Both the position numbers and the translations under genes were made by a program. Below the pieces are notes generated by a model that searched no databases, was not told the DNA's origin, and saw only the letters and a program-made list of their open reading frames with translations. A stretch of DNA of 64,000 nt from Verrucomicrobiota bacterium (lineage in GTDB: Bacteria > Verrucomicrobiota > Verrucomicrobiia > Chthoniobacterales > SZAS-18), in assembly GCA_025353105.1 (NCBI GenBank), contig JANXRG010000033.1, positions 29,349 through 93,348 of the forward strand, written 5' to 3'. Of the stretch, positions 1-7,426 are shown piece after piece (position 1 is the stretch's first letter; each line of letters opens with the position of its first letter).

Positions 1-234
1 GTACGGGATTTGCGTCAGGACGCCCGCGCCGTCGCCGGTCTTTGCGTCGGCGTCGAGCGCGCCGCGGTGCGTGAGGTTGCAGAGCGATTGCAGTCCGTAA
101 CGCAGGATTTGGTGCGAGCGCTTGCCGCTGACGTGCGCGATGAACCCAGTGCCGCACGCGTCGTGATCGTGCACGGGATCGTAGAGAGACCCGTCCCGGC
201 GAGACCCGTCGATGGCGGCTTGGTTGAGATTCAT
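1..234 (-). CDS. gltB: Glutamate synthase large subunit, N-terminal fragment (cut by window edge)
   Basis: The minus strand is open from an ATG at 234 to the window edge (78 codons); the ORF track omits it because it has no stop. The translation contains DACGTGFIAHVSG, then LTHRGALDADAKTGDGAG and TQIP, which is the signature of the class II glutamine amidotransferase domain of GltB. The cysteine in DACG is the expected N-terminal nucleophile after propeptide removal. In the family this domain releases ammonia from glutamine for channelling to the synthase site, giving glutamate. No clear Shine-Dalgarno precedes the ATG. The remaining roughly 1400 residues would lie left of the window. Identification is by motif only but is specific. 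Confidence 0.9.
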   Translation of the reverse strand, partial: MNLNQAAIDGSRRDGSLYDPVHDHDACGTGFIAHVSGKRSHQILRYGLQSLCNLTHRGALDADAKTGDGAGVLTQIPY

Positions 235-412
235 ACGGTCAAGGGTTGGCAGCCGAGCAGGACCCGACAGCAATTGTTCCAGCGGCCGCAAATCCCTCCG
301 CGGCCCGGCTGCAACCCTTTCTCCCAGTCCCTGAACGACTTCATCGAAACGCACGAAACCTAGCGCGACCGCGCGAAATGAAAACGATTTTTTCCGCGGC
401 GCGCCACCCGCA

Positions 413-2248
413 TCAGCGTCGCTCGAGTTCCGCCCGGAGCAGATTCGTTTCCTCCGGCAGAAGCTGGCTGGTCAGGCCGCACTCGAGCAGGGGTCGCGCT
501 TCGTCGCGACGGCCGATGCTCGCAAGCATCAAGCCGTAGTACGCCGAAAAATACGGATTCGCCGCGGCCCCGGCGTTTCGGGCCTCAAGCAGCCGTAATG
601 CCTCCGCCGTCTCACCGCGCAGGTGCAGGGAAAGCGCGAACGCGATCAGGCTGTCGAGATTTTCCGGTTCGGCGGCGTGGACCTCGGCCGCCAGCTCGTG
701 CGCGTGCGGAAGTTGGATGCGACCGATCAGATAAAGCATCGCAAGATTGCGCTTGGCCGCGAGATCACCCGGCCGCAGTTCGATGATTTTCTCGAACACG
801 CGCCGGAGGCCCACGGCATCGCGCCTCCCGCGATAATGGTCGTACAGCCGAGGCAGCATCGTCGCGGTTTGCGCGGGCTCGGCGCGTAGCAAGGCCCACT
901 CGGCCTCCACCTGCTCGTCCGGCCACGACCAGCTTCCCGTGGTCTGAATCAGCGCCCGCAGCACCGGCACCGAGTCACCCGCCGCCCGGAGCGCGGTGAG
1001 CCAGCGCGTGTGCGCAATGCCCACGTCGCCCCGCTCGCGCGACGCGCGGGCCGAGTACGCCAGGCGGTAGGCTTCAAACTGGCCCCAGGAGTCGCCGGCG
1101 ACCGTCAGCGTTTCGAGATCCATCCACCGGGCCGCGGCAATGTAGCCGTCGGCGCGCACCATCTGCACGGGCGGAGCGAGGCGCACCTCCTCCGGCAGCG
1201 TCGACAGCCAGCTCTCGCCCTCGGCGGCGCGACCATGCGCCAACAACCATCGGCAGAGCTCGAAAATTTCGACCGGCTTCGTCGCCGCGCGCGCCTTCAC
1301 CTGCGCAAGCTGGTCCTCAAGCTGCGGCGGTGCCGCCACCAGGATCACCCCGAGATGCAACAGCCGGTCCGCGATGGTCGCCTGCGCGTCCGTTGCGGCA
1401 ATCCGGGAAACTCGCAAGGCCTGCTCGCGATCGCCGTCCTGAAGGCTGGCGACGGTCAGCGCACGCGCCGCGTCGAGCCGGCACTCCGGTTCCTCAACCA
1501 TTCGTTGAATCGCGTTGCGGGCGGCGAGACGCGCAGCGGGATCCCGCGAACGCTGCAGCTGGAGCACGGCCAGGCTCAGCGCGGCGGAATGGTTTCGCGG
1601 ATCCTGCGCGACGAGCTTCGCAAACGAGGTCTCGGCCTCGCCCAGTCGTCCGGCCAGCAAATCATAGTGCGCCCGGCCGCGCAGGTAGTCCGCCCGATCG
1701 CGTTCGCCGGGCGGCACGGCATCGAGCGCCTGCCCCGCGGACGCGAGTTGATTGAAACGCAGCGCCGCATCGACCCAGGCAATTTTCGCCGCGGCGTCCG
1801 CCGGGTCGAGCTCGGCCACGCGACGGCGGTGAAAGATGGCCTGGGGTGATTTCGCGCGGTCCGCAACCTCGGCCATGAGCCGGTGCGCGGCAAGATCGTC
1901 CGGGCGCGAACGGAGCAGTAAATAAAGGGCAAAAGCCGACTGCGGCAGATCACCGCGCTGTGCGGCCGCCGTGGCGGATTGGTAAAAACGCCGCGCGCGC
2001 CATTCGGCGTAAGCGGCGCGTCCCCCGAGGAACGCGGCCACCACCATGGCGAGGAGCACGACCTGAAAACTCACGCTCACAACGCGGCGCGCCAACCGGC
2101 CCGGAAACCCGACCCGCATCAGCCCCCGGCGCAGTCGGCGGGAAACGCGGCGACCGAAACCGCGTGGAACGCGCGTCCAGCTTGAGTTCGCACGGCTCCG
2201 CGACGCGGCGGACGGCTCGCCAGGCTGGACGACTTTGCGAACAATCAT
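413..2248 (-). CDS. TPR-repeat membrane-anchored protein of the exosortase locus
   Basis: A 611-residue protein. A very basic, Arg-rich cytoplasmic stretch (about residues 1-55) is followed by one transmembrane helix (about 58-78) and then helical TPR-like repeats to the end, recognisable by alternating Ala/Leu-rich helices and D-P-A-D turns. Its ATG overlaps the TGA of the exosortase gene (ATGA at 2245-2248), so the two are probably translationally coupled. TPR proteins commonly accompany exosortase/EPS clusters (PrsT-like role), where they are thought to scaffold polysaccharide or protein export; that role here is inference. A protein of the same design is encoded at 23975-25768. The specific family is not recognised. 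Confidence 0.8.
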   Translation of the reverse strand: MIVRKVVQPGEPSAASRSRANSSWTRVPRGFGRRVSRRLRRGLMRVGFPGRLARRVVSVSFQVVLLAMVVAAFLGGRAAYAEWRARRFYQSATAAAQRGDLPQSAFALYLLLRSRPDDLAAHRLMAEVADRAKSPQAIFHRRRVAELDPADAAAKIAWVDAALRFNQLASAGQALDAVPPGERDRADYLRGRAHYDLLAGRLGEAETSFAKLVAQDPRNHSAALSLAVLQLQRSRDPAARLAARNAIQRMVEEPECRLDAARALTVASLQDGDREQALRVSRIAATDAQATIADRLLHLGVILVAAPPQLEDQLAQVKARAATKPVEIFELCRWLLAHGRAAEGESWLSTLPEEVRLAPPVQMVRADGYIAAARWMDLETLTVAGDSWGQFEAYRLAYSARASRERGDVGIAHTRWLTALRAAGDSVPVLRALIQTTGSWSWPDEQVEAEWALLRAEPAQTATMLPRLYDHYRGRRDAVGLRRVFEKIIELRPGDLAAKRNLAMLYLIGRIQLPHAHELAAEVHAAEPENLDSLIAFALSLHLRGETAEALRLLEARNAGAAANPYFSAYYGLMLASIGRRDEARPLLECGLTSQLLPEETNLLRAELERR

Positions 2249-3897
2249 GAGGTCGACGCCGGACGAATCAATGTCGGCAGCAGGTCAGCGAATTCGCGCT
2301 CGGCGTCCGAGGCGGAACCGGCGTCGAAAAGGACAACCTCCAGCATCTGCTGCCCGAGGTTGCGCCGGCCCGCCAGCGCGACGCGGATTCGTTTTCCGAT
2401 GTGATCGAGCGCGCCGGTGGACACGAACGGATTGAAGCCCAGCTCCGACCGCGGCACGTCCTCGGTCAGAGAATAAAAAACGTGGAGTGGCTGATCCCGT
2501 CCGCCGGCGCGGCGGAAAAACTCAAAGTGCTGAAACGCGATTCCGGAGCTGCTGGCCTCGACCGGCCACACGCGCGGGCCGTGATCCGCCACCTGACTCA
2601 ACCCCGACGCGGGCAGGCAGACGTCGGGCCGGTGATCGGCCGCGAGCTGCGCGGAATTGCGTCCCGGTTTCCATCGGAAAAAATAGACCATGCGCTCGCG
2701 CGGGCGACCGCCGTCTGACGCCGACCAGATCACGCCGCGTCCCTCGTCGAAGCGGAGAATGCGCGCGGCGTTCTCCGCGATCGCGAGTTCGCGGAAGCCC
2801 GGGGCGCGCTCGGGCCAGACGACGGTCCAGCGCGGCGCCGTCGCCAGGGCGCGTTCGTGCCAGCGGAACCAGCTCTCGACGCCGAGTTCCGCGATCGCCA
2901 GCCACGCAGTGACGGTGATGAAAATCCACGTGGGCAGCGACGCGGCAGACGGGTCCGATGGATCTCTCGCCGCGGCCGGCGGGGCCGAGCCGCCGCGCTT
3001 GAGCCACGCCGCGATTCCAACCGAGCCAAGGAAAACGGCACCGAGAATCAGATACCCGATGACGTTGTGCTGCCGCTCGACGGCCGCGAGACCGCCGCTG
3101 GCCGCCAGCCAGACGAGGTAGATCGCGCGGATGACATTCGCGAGCAGAGCGACGCCGACCGCGCCCGCGAGCATCACGCCGCGTCTCACCGCAGAAAAAC
3201 GATACAGCTCGCCCAAGAGCAGGCCGAGCATCAACGAGGTCTGTAACGATCGGACGCCGCTGCAGGCCTCGTTCACGCCGACGACGCCGCTGCCGATGCG
3301 GATGAGATTACCCTCAGCCAACGCTGGCACCCCGAGGAGCGCCACCACATCGACCGCGATTTGGGCGACGCCGCGCATTAGTTGCTGGATCACGAAATCC
3401 TCGAGGCCACGCGTCCACGGGACCGCGACTAGAAAAAAGAGCACGGGAAACACAAAGTGCCGCAGCCACGGCCGTCCACCCGAGATCCACAAAACGAGCA
3501 GCGTGAGCCCGGAAACCGCCAGCGCGTGAACCCAGCCCAGCGGTCGCCATTCGGGATTGGCGATCTCAACGAGTCGAAAAAACGGGATCAGCGCGAGCAG
3601 GACCACCACCAGGCCGACCGCACCCAGGTGCCAGACACCCCGCAATTCCGGCGGCCGGGCCGCAGGACGGTCGGGCCAGCGAAGCGTGAAAAGGGCCGCC
3701 GCGAGGAGCGGCACAAACCAGCCGTAGCTGTACTGCTCGCTGAGCGACCACTCGGCGCTCAGGAACCACGAAAGTGCTCCCCACAGCAGCGCAACACAGG
3801 CAATCACCGCGATGGAACGACCGCGAACCCGCGACTCGGATGGCGACGAAGCGAGCGCCGCCACGGCGTTCGATGACTCCGGGCGTGGATGTCGCAT
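2245..3897 (-). CDS. Exosortase with fused C-terminal EpsI domain
   Basis: A polytopic transpeptidase-like protein of the exosortase/archaeosortase family. After several transmembrane helices it carries VNEACSGVRSLQ (catalytic Cys about residue 212), LLANVIRAIYLVW (Arg about 257) and RQHNVIGY (His about 277), the Cys-Arg-His triad of the family. The C-terminal third, ending in a region with HRPDVCLPASG, matches EpsI/DUF3485, often a separate gene but here fused. Exosortases process PEP-CTERM proteins at the inner membrane; a candidate substrate lies at 25775-26452. The ORF track starts at a TTG (3936); I prefer the ATG at 3897 (MRHPRPESSN), giving 550 residues, although neither start has an obvious RBS. 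It is co-transcribed with the TPR gene and divergent from the EPS export genes. Confidence 0.93.
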   Translation of the reverse strand: MRHPRPESSNAVAALASSPSESRVRGRSIAVIACVALLWGALSWFLSAEWSLSEQYSYGWFVPLLAAALFTLRWPDRPAARPPELRGVWHLGAVGLVVVLLALIPFFRLVEIANPEWRPLGWVHALAVSGLTLLVLWISGGRPWLRHFVFPVLFFLVAVPWTRGLEDFVIQQLMRGVAQIAVDVVALLGVPALAEGNLIRIGSGVVGVNEACSGVRSLQTSLMLGLLLGELYRFSAVRRGVMLAGAVGVALLANVIRAIYLVWLAASGGLAAVERQHNVIGYLILGAVFLGSVGIAAWLKRGGSAPPAAARDPSDPSAASLPTWIFITVTAWLAIAELGVESWFRWHERALATAPRWTVVWPERAPGFRELAIAENAARILRFDEGRGVIWSASDGGRPRERMVYFFRWKPGRNSAQLAADHRPDVCLPASGLSQVADHGPRVWPVEASSSGIAFQHFEFFRRAGGRDQPLHVFYSLTEDVPRSELGFNPFVSTGALDHIGKRIRVALAGRRNLGQQMLEVVLFDAGSASDAEREFADLLPTLIRPASTS

Positions 3898-3991
3898 GGT
3901 CTGTCTGGACGATGGCCGTTCCCGCCTCAACTTCAAGCCGATAGACGGGACGCGGCCTAAAACCTATGGTGCCACTCGCCCCGTCCTTCGC

Positions 3992-4708
3992 ATGAATCTC
4001 CCCCTTGTTCCCGCCGCTCGCGCGCTCGTCCTTGCGCTGGTGGCGGCGTGCGCCGGTTGCGACGCCGCGTCGGGCGTGTCCGCGGTGGTGCTGGCCACGA
4101 AGGGCGGAGTGTCGGCCGGCGACCGGGCGGACGCGCGCATTGTGCACGGCGAATTTCTGGCGCCGCCGGTAATGATCCGGACCGGACCGGATGCGGCCGT
4201 CGTGCTGTCGCCGCTACCCGGGATCATGATTCGGTTGGAGGACGACAGTGAGTTTATGCTCGACGACGTCGCACTGCGCAAACACGGTGAAGACGTCACC
4301 GTGCGCTTCGTGCGCGGCCGCCTTGCAAAGGGTCGCGCGCAGATCTGGGTCGACGAGTTCAAGCGCGGCGGCGTGGATTTTCACATTCGGTCCGCCGCCG
4401 CCGATCTCGTTCTCGCGCGTGCGGTGCTCGCGGATCTGGCGGTGGAGACCGACGCTTCGGCCCGTGTGATCTGCGTGAGTGGCGGGCTGGTGGCAGCCGG
4501 GGTGCCGTTGCTGACCGGCCAATGGATTCCGCTGGCCGCCGGAACGGTGCGACCCGCCCCGCGCGAGGCGGCGGACAACGATGGAATGTGGGCGCAGCTG
4601 CTCGAAATTCGCCGCATCGAACCGCAGTTGCTGGAATTGCAGGCGCGCCAACGCGAACGCACCCCCGGTCAATTCGCGGGATTACAGCAGCCGACCTCGA
4701 AAAATTAA
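3992..4708 (+). CDS. FecR-like domain lipoprotein
   Basis: I start the gene at the ATG at 3992 (MNLPLVPAARALV), because the longer ORF would run into the divergent exosortase gene. The 238-residue product begins with a hydrophobic signal ending LVAACAGC, which fits a lipobox. Residues about 40-160 form a beta-rich stretch with TGPDAAVVLSPLPG and VRFVRGRL, resembling the FecR periplasmic fold. FecR-like proteins are frequent near exosortase and EPS genes in Gram-negatives, but their function there is unresolved. It opens the rightward export gene set. The lipoprotein call and the FecR call are both by pattern, not by alignment. Confidence 0.7.
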   Translation: MNLPLVPAARALVLALVAACAGCDAASGVSAVVLATKGGVSAGDRADARIVHGEFLAPPVMIRTGPDAAVVLSPLPGIMIRLEDDSEFMLDDVALRKHGEDVTVRFVRGRLAKGRAQIWVDEFKRGGVDFHIRSAAADLVLARAVLADLAVETDASARVICVSGGLVAAGVPLLTGQWIPLAAGTVRPAPREAADNDGMWAQLLEIRRIEPQLLELQARQRERTPGQFAGLQQPTSKN

Positions 4709-4752
4709 CTTGGCAAGCTGGCCGCGAGCCATCACTTTGGCATTAAGAAAAT

Positions 4753-4780
4753 TTGTAGCGGTTCGATTTGTGCTATAGAT
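4753..4780 (+). promoter_or_regulatory. Candidate sigma-70-type promoter for the 4833 gene
   Basis: An AT-rich island in otherwise GC-rich DNA contains TTGTAG (4753-4758) and TATAGAT (4774-4780) with a 15-bp spacer, about 50 bp upstream of the ATG at 4833. The short spacer makes it weak. It suggests the 4833 gene may have its own promoter within the export operon. Confidence 0.35.
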
Positions 4781-4832
4781 AGCGCTGGCGCGGTCGACCA
4801 CCCATATCCAAGCATCCCTTAACCAAAGCCTT

Positions 4833-5420
4833 ATGCGTTCTCCGTTTCGTTCACCCGCGATCACGCTGATGACCCTGTGTGCGTTTGTTCAAATCACGGT
4901 TTGGCAGGACGTTTCCGCCGTCGCTTCCGCATCGTCGGGTGAATTGCTGGCGGCCGAGCTGCCGCCCGGTCTCACCATCGCCACCGCACCAACTCCAGTT
5001 TTGGCCCAGGCTGTCCGCTCATCGATCACGAAGCGTCAGGACATGGCGGTCTCCATTCTCCGTGTCGCCCTGCTCAGCCGGGCGAACAAGCGTCGCGACG
5101 GCAGCAAGGGCATGGTGAAGCGGGTCGACCGCAGCAAGGGTAAGACCGGCTGGTCCGGGCTGGACCCGGCCGATGTCCTGGAGTTGACGAAAGCGGCGAT
5201 AGCGGCGGCGCCGGATCAGGCGCAGGCGCTCATCAACGAGGCCATCGCGATTTCGCCGGAGAACGCGGCAGACCTGCAGAATTTGCTTCCGCCCGGCGGT
5301 TCGCTGCCGATTTTAATTCCCGACGTTTGGGGCGGCATACTCCCGATTCCCGGCGGGTCGCAACCTGTGAATCCGGGCAACAGCACCGGACCTTTCACGG
5401 TCATTTCGCCGGAACGGTGA
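4833..5420 (+). CDS. Secreted protein of unknown function in the EPS export operon
   Basis: A 195-residue protein with an N-terminal hydrophobic segment (about residues 8-25) followed by small residues typical of signal-peptide cleavage. A basic patch (RANKRRDGSKGMVKR) lies mid-protein. A short alanine-rich helical pair follows, AAIAAAPDQAQALINEAIA, with aspartate/proline turns reminiscent of TPR-like helices. The tail is rich in Pro and Gly. I do not recognise the family. Its position between the FecR-like lipoprotein and the outer-membrane barrel suggests a periplasmic accessory role in polysaccharide export, which is inference from context only. Confidence 0.7.
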   Translation: MRSPFRSPAITLMTLCAFVQITVWQDVSAVASASSGELLAAELPPGLTIATAPTPVLAQAVRSSITKRQDMAVSILRVALLSRANKRRDGSKGMVKRVDRSKGKTGWSGLDPADVLELTKAAIAAAPDQAQALINEAIAISPENAADLQNLLPPGGSLPILIPDVWGGILPIPGGSQPVNPGNSTGPFTVISPER

Positions 5421-5494
5421 TGCTTGGAGTTAAGGATTCGGCTGTCGGCGACGGATTCCCGCAACCGGATAATGACCCCGCGAATTTTCTTTTG

Positions 5495-6769
5495 ATGATT
5501 ACCTCACCGTTTCCAATGTCCCGGCGGCGCTCGACTTTGCTTGCCGCCGCCGCGATGATCGTGGCCGCCGCCGCAACCGCGGACGCGCAAATCTTAATTG
5601 GCCCGCTGGGCGAGGCCGCGGGTCCGTCCACGCTGGGATTCCCCACGACCGTGGGAGGTTATCCGGCTTCCGCCACGGGCGAGGTGGGAGGCGAGGCGCG
5701 GAGATTTAAATACTCGTTCCGGCTGACCCTCGGCGCGCTTTACGACAGCAACATTTTCATCAGCAAAACGAACCGGGTGCACGATTACGAGTTTACCATT
5801 ACCCCGGGCGTGACCCTCGGGTGGGGCGACGTCTTTGGGCGCACCCGTAATTATCTCCGGCTTGACTACGCGCCCTCGTTCCAGTTCTTCGCGAACCATT
5901 CCTCGCAGGATAATATCGGCCAGAACCTGCTGATCGACGGCAAGTACACCACCGGCAAGGCGACGTGGCGTGTCGCTGAATCGTTCCAGGTGCTCAATGG
6001 CGCCAACACCGATGTCGGCAACCGCGTGACGCGGCAGATCACGGCGACGACGCTGGGCGTCAATTACCTGCTCAGCGACAAGACGAATATCGATGTCTCG
6101 GCTAACTTTGCCTACCAGGGCTTTCATCGTCAGCTCAATACCTGGACTCTGAGCGGGGCCGGGTATTTCAACTATGTCTACAGCCCGAAGCTGACGGTCG
6201 GGCTCGGTGTTGTCGGCGGCTTGACGACTGTCACGGGTCCGAACAATCCGGACCAGACGTTCGAACAAACCAACCTCCAGGTATCCTATCAGGCGACGGG
6301 AAAAATTTCCTTGAATGCGACGGTCGGCGTGGAGTTTCGCCAATTCTCGGGGGTGCGCAGCGACTACGTCACGCCGGTCTTTACCCTCAGTGGCGTGTAC
6401 CAGCCATTTGACGGCACGACCGTCACGCTCGCCGGGTTTCGCCGCATCCAGCCGTCTTCGTCGCTCGTGGGCCAGAATTTTACCTCGACGGGTTTCACCC
6501 TCTCGTTCCGGCAGCGATTCTACCAGCGGCTGTACCTCACGGGTTCCGGCACGTTTGAAAATTCGTATTACTCCGCCAACGTGCCCCAAGCCATCGCCGT
6601 CCGGAATTCGAATTACCTCTCGGGCACGATCGGGCTGGACTACTACGTCCGTGAAGGCTGGACGGTGGGGGCGTTTTACCTGAATCGTCAGAGCTTCGGC
6701 AACGCGGCCGCGGCACCGTTCGACTTCCTCGATCATCAGGTCGGCGTTCGTTCGACGATCAGCTTCTGA
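5495..6769 (+). CDS. Outer-membrane beta-barrel protein (BBP2-like) of the EPS locus
   Basis: The product starts MITSPFPMSRRR (ATG 5495; ATG 5516 is equally possible), has a signal peptide ending around ATADAQ, and then about 390 residues of alternating beta-strand pattern rich in Tyr, Thr and Asn, ending in VGVRSTISF with a C-terminal Phe as expected for a BAM-assembled barrel. The strand pattern and the opening LGALYDSNIF resemble the BBP2 family of putative porins found in exosortase-associated EPS loci. A role as outer-membrane partner for polysaccharide secretion is likely from context. The upstream 170 bases of the ORF-track version (5327-5494) overlap the preceding gene and lack a signal peptide, so I dropped them. 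Confidence 0.8.
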   Translation: MITSPFPMSRRRSTLLAAAAMIVAAAATADAQILIGPLGEAAGPSTLGFPTTVGGYPASATGEVGGEARRFKYSFRLTLGALYDSNIFISKTNRVHDYEFTITPGVTLGWGDVFGRTRNYLRLDYAPSFQFFANHSSQDNIGQNLLIDGKYTTGKATWRVAESFQVLNGANTDVGNRVTRQITATTLGVNYLLSDKTNIDVSANFAYQGFHRQLNTWTLSGAGYFNYVYSPKLTVGLGVVGGLTTVTGPNNPDQTFEQTNLQVSYQATGKISLNATVGVEFRQFSGVRSDYVTPVFTLSGVYQPFDGTTVTLAGFRRIQPSSSLVGQNFTSTGFTLSFRQRFYQRLYLTGSGTFENSYYSANVPQAIAVRNSNYLSGTIGLDYYVREGWTVGAFYLNRQSFGNAAAAPFDFLDHQVGVRSTISF

Positions 6770-6827
6770 GCGATCGCCTTTGCCCAGCGCGTTGCGCGGG
6801 CGGGTCTCCTGTGGTTGTCTTCCGTCG

Positions 6828-7415
6828 ATGTTCCGATTCGCGCGCCTTTTTCTCCTCGTGATCGTGGGTTGCGGCGGCGTGTCCCCACTGGCGGCCCAGA
6901 CCGGCGATGCCGTCTCCGGCTCGTACATCCTGTCGCCGAATGATCAAGTGCAGATCGAGGTGTTCCAGGAGGACGATCTGCGGACGAATGCAAAAATCTC
7001 AAAGGAGGGGACGATCACGTTCCCGTTGCTCGGCGCGGTGAAGCTCGCCGGGCTGACGCAGAGCCAGGCCACGGCGCGGATCACGGAATTGTTGAAGCGC
7101 GATTTCCTCGTCAACCCGCGCGTGGGCATGACGGTGGTCAATTTTTCGAAGAAGCGTTTCACGATCCTCGGGCAGGTGAACAGTCCGGGTATCAAGGAGA
7201 TGCCGGATCAGGAGGGCCTGGACCTGCTGGAAGCCATCGGCATGGCCGGTGGTTACACGCGCATCGCCAACCCCGGCCGCATCACGATCAAGCGACGTGA
7301 GGGCGGTGCGGAAAATGTGATTCAAGTCGACGGGAAGGCGATGGCGAAGGGCAACGGCAAGGGATTCCAGGTGAAGCCGGGTGACACCATCACCGTGGCC
7401 GAGAGTATTTTTTGA
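6828..7415 (+). CDS. Polysaccharide export protein, Wza-like (poly-export plus SLBB domain)
   Basis: From the ATG at 6828 the 195-residue product has a hydrophobic signal with LVIVGCGG, compatible with a lipobox, and then YILSPNDQVQIEVFQEDDL, the start of the poly-export domain. The region FTILGQVNSPGI through EAIGMAGGYTRIANP is the SLBB-type beta-grasp domain. Wza-like proteins form the periplasm-spanning and outer-membrane secretin-like channel for exopolysaccharide. It is shorter than classical Wza (about 380 residues), with a single SLBB domain, as is usual in exosortase-type loci. The next gene starts 11 bp downstream of its stop, so the two are operonic. Confidence 0.9.
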   Translation: MFRFARLFLLVIVGCGGVSPLAAQTGDAVSGSYILSPNDQVQIEVFQEDDLRTNAKISKEGTITFPLLGAVKLAGLTQSQATARITELLKRDFLVNPRVGMTVVNFSKKRFTILGQVNSPGIKEMPDQEGLDLLEAIGMAGGYTRIANPGRITIKRREGGAENVIQVDGKAMAKGNGKGFQVKPGDTITVAESIF

Positions 7416-7426
7416 CCCCAAACTCC

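Noticed and set aside
5594-6928. 444-aa minus-strand ORF opposite the outer-membrane barrel gene
   Set aside because: It is the antisense shadow of a clearly coding frame; Arg-rich product, no domain.
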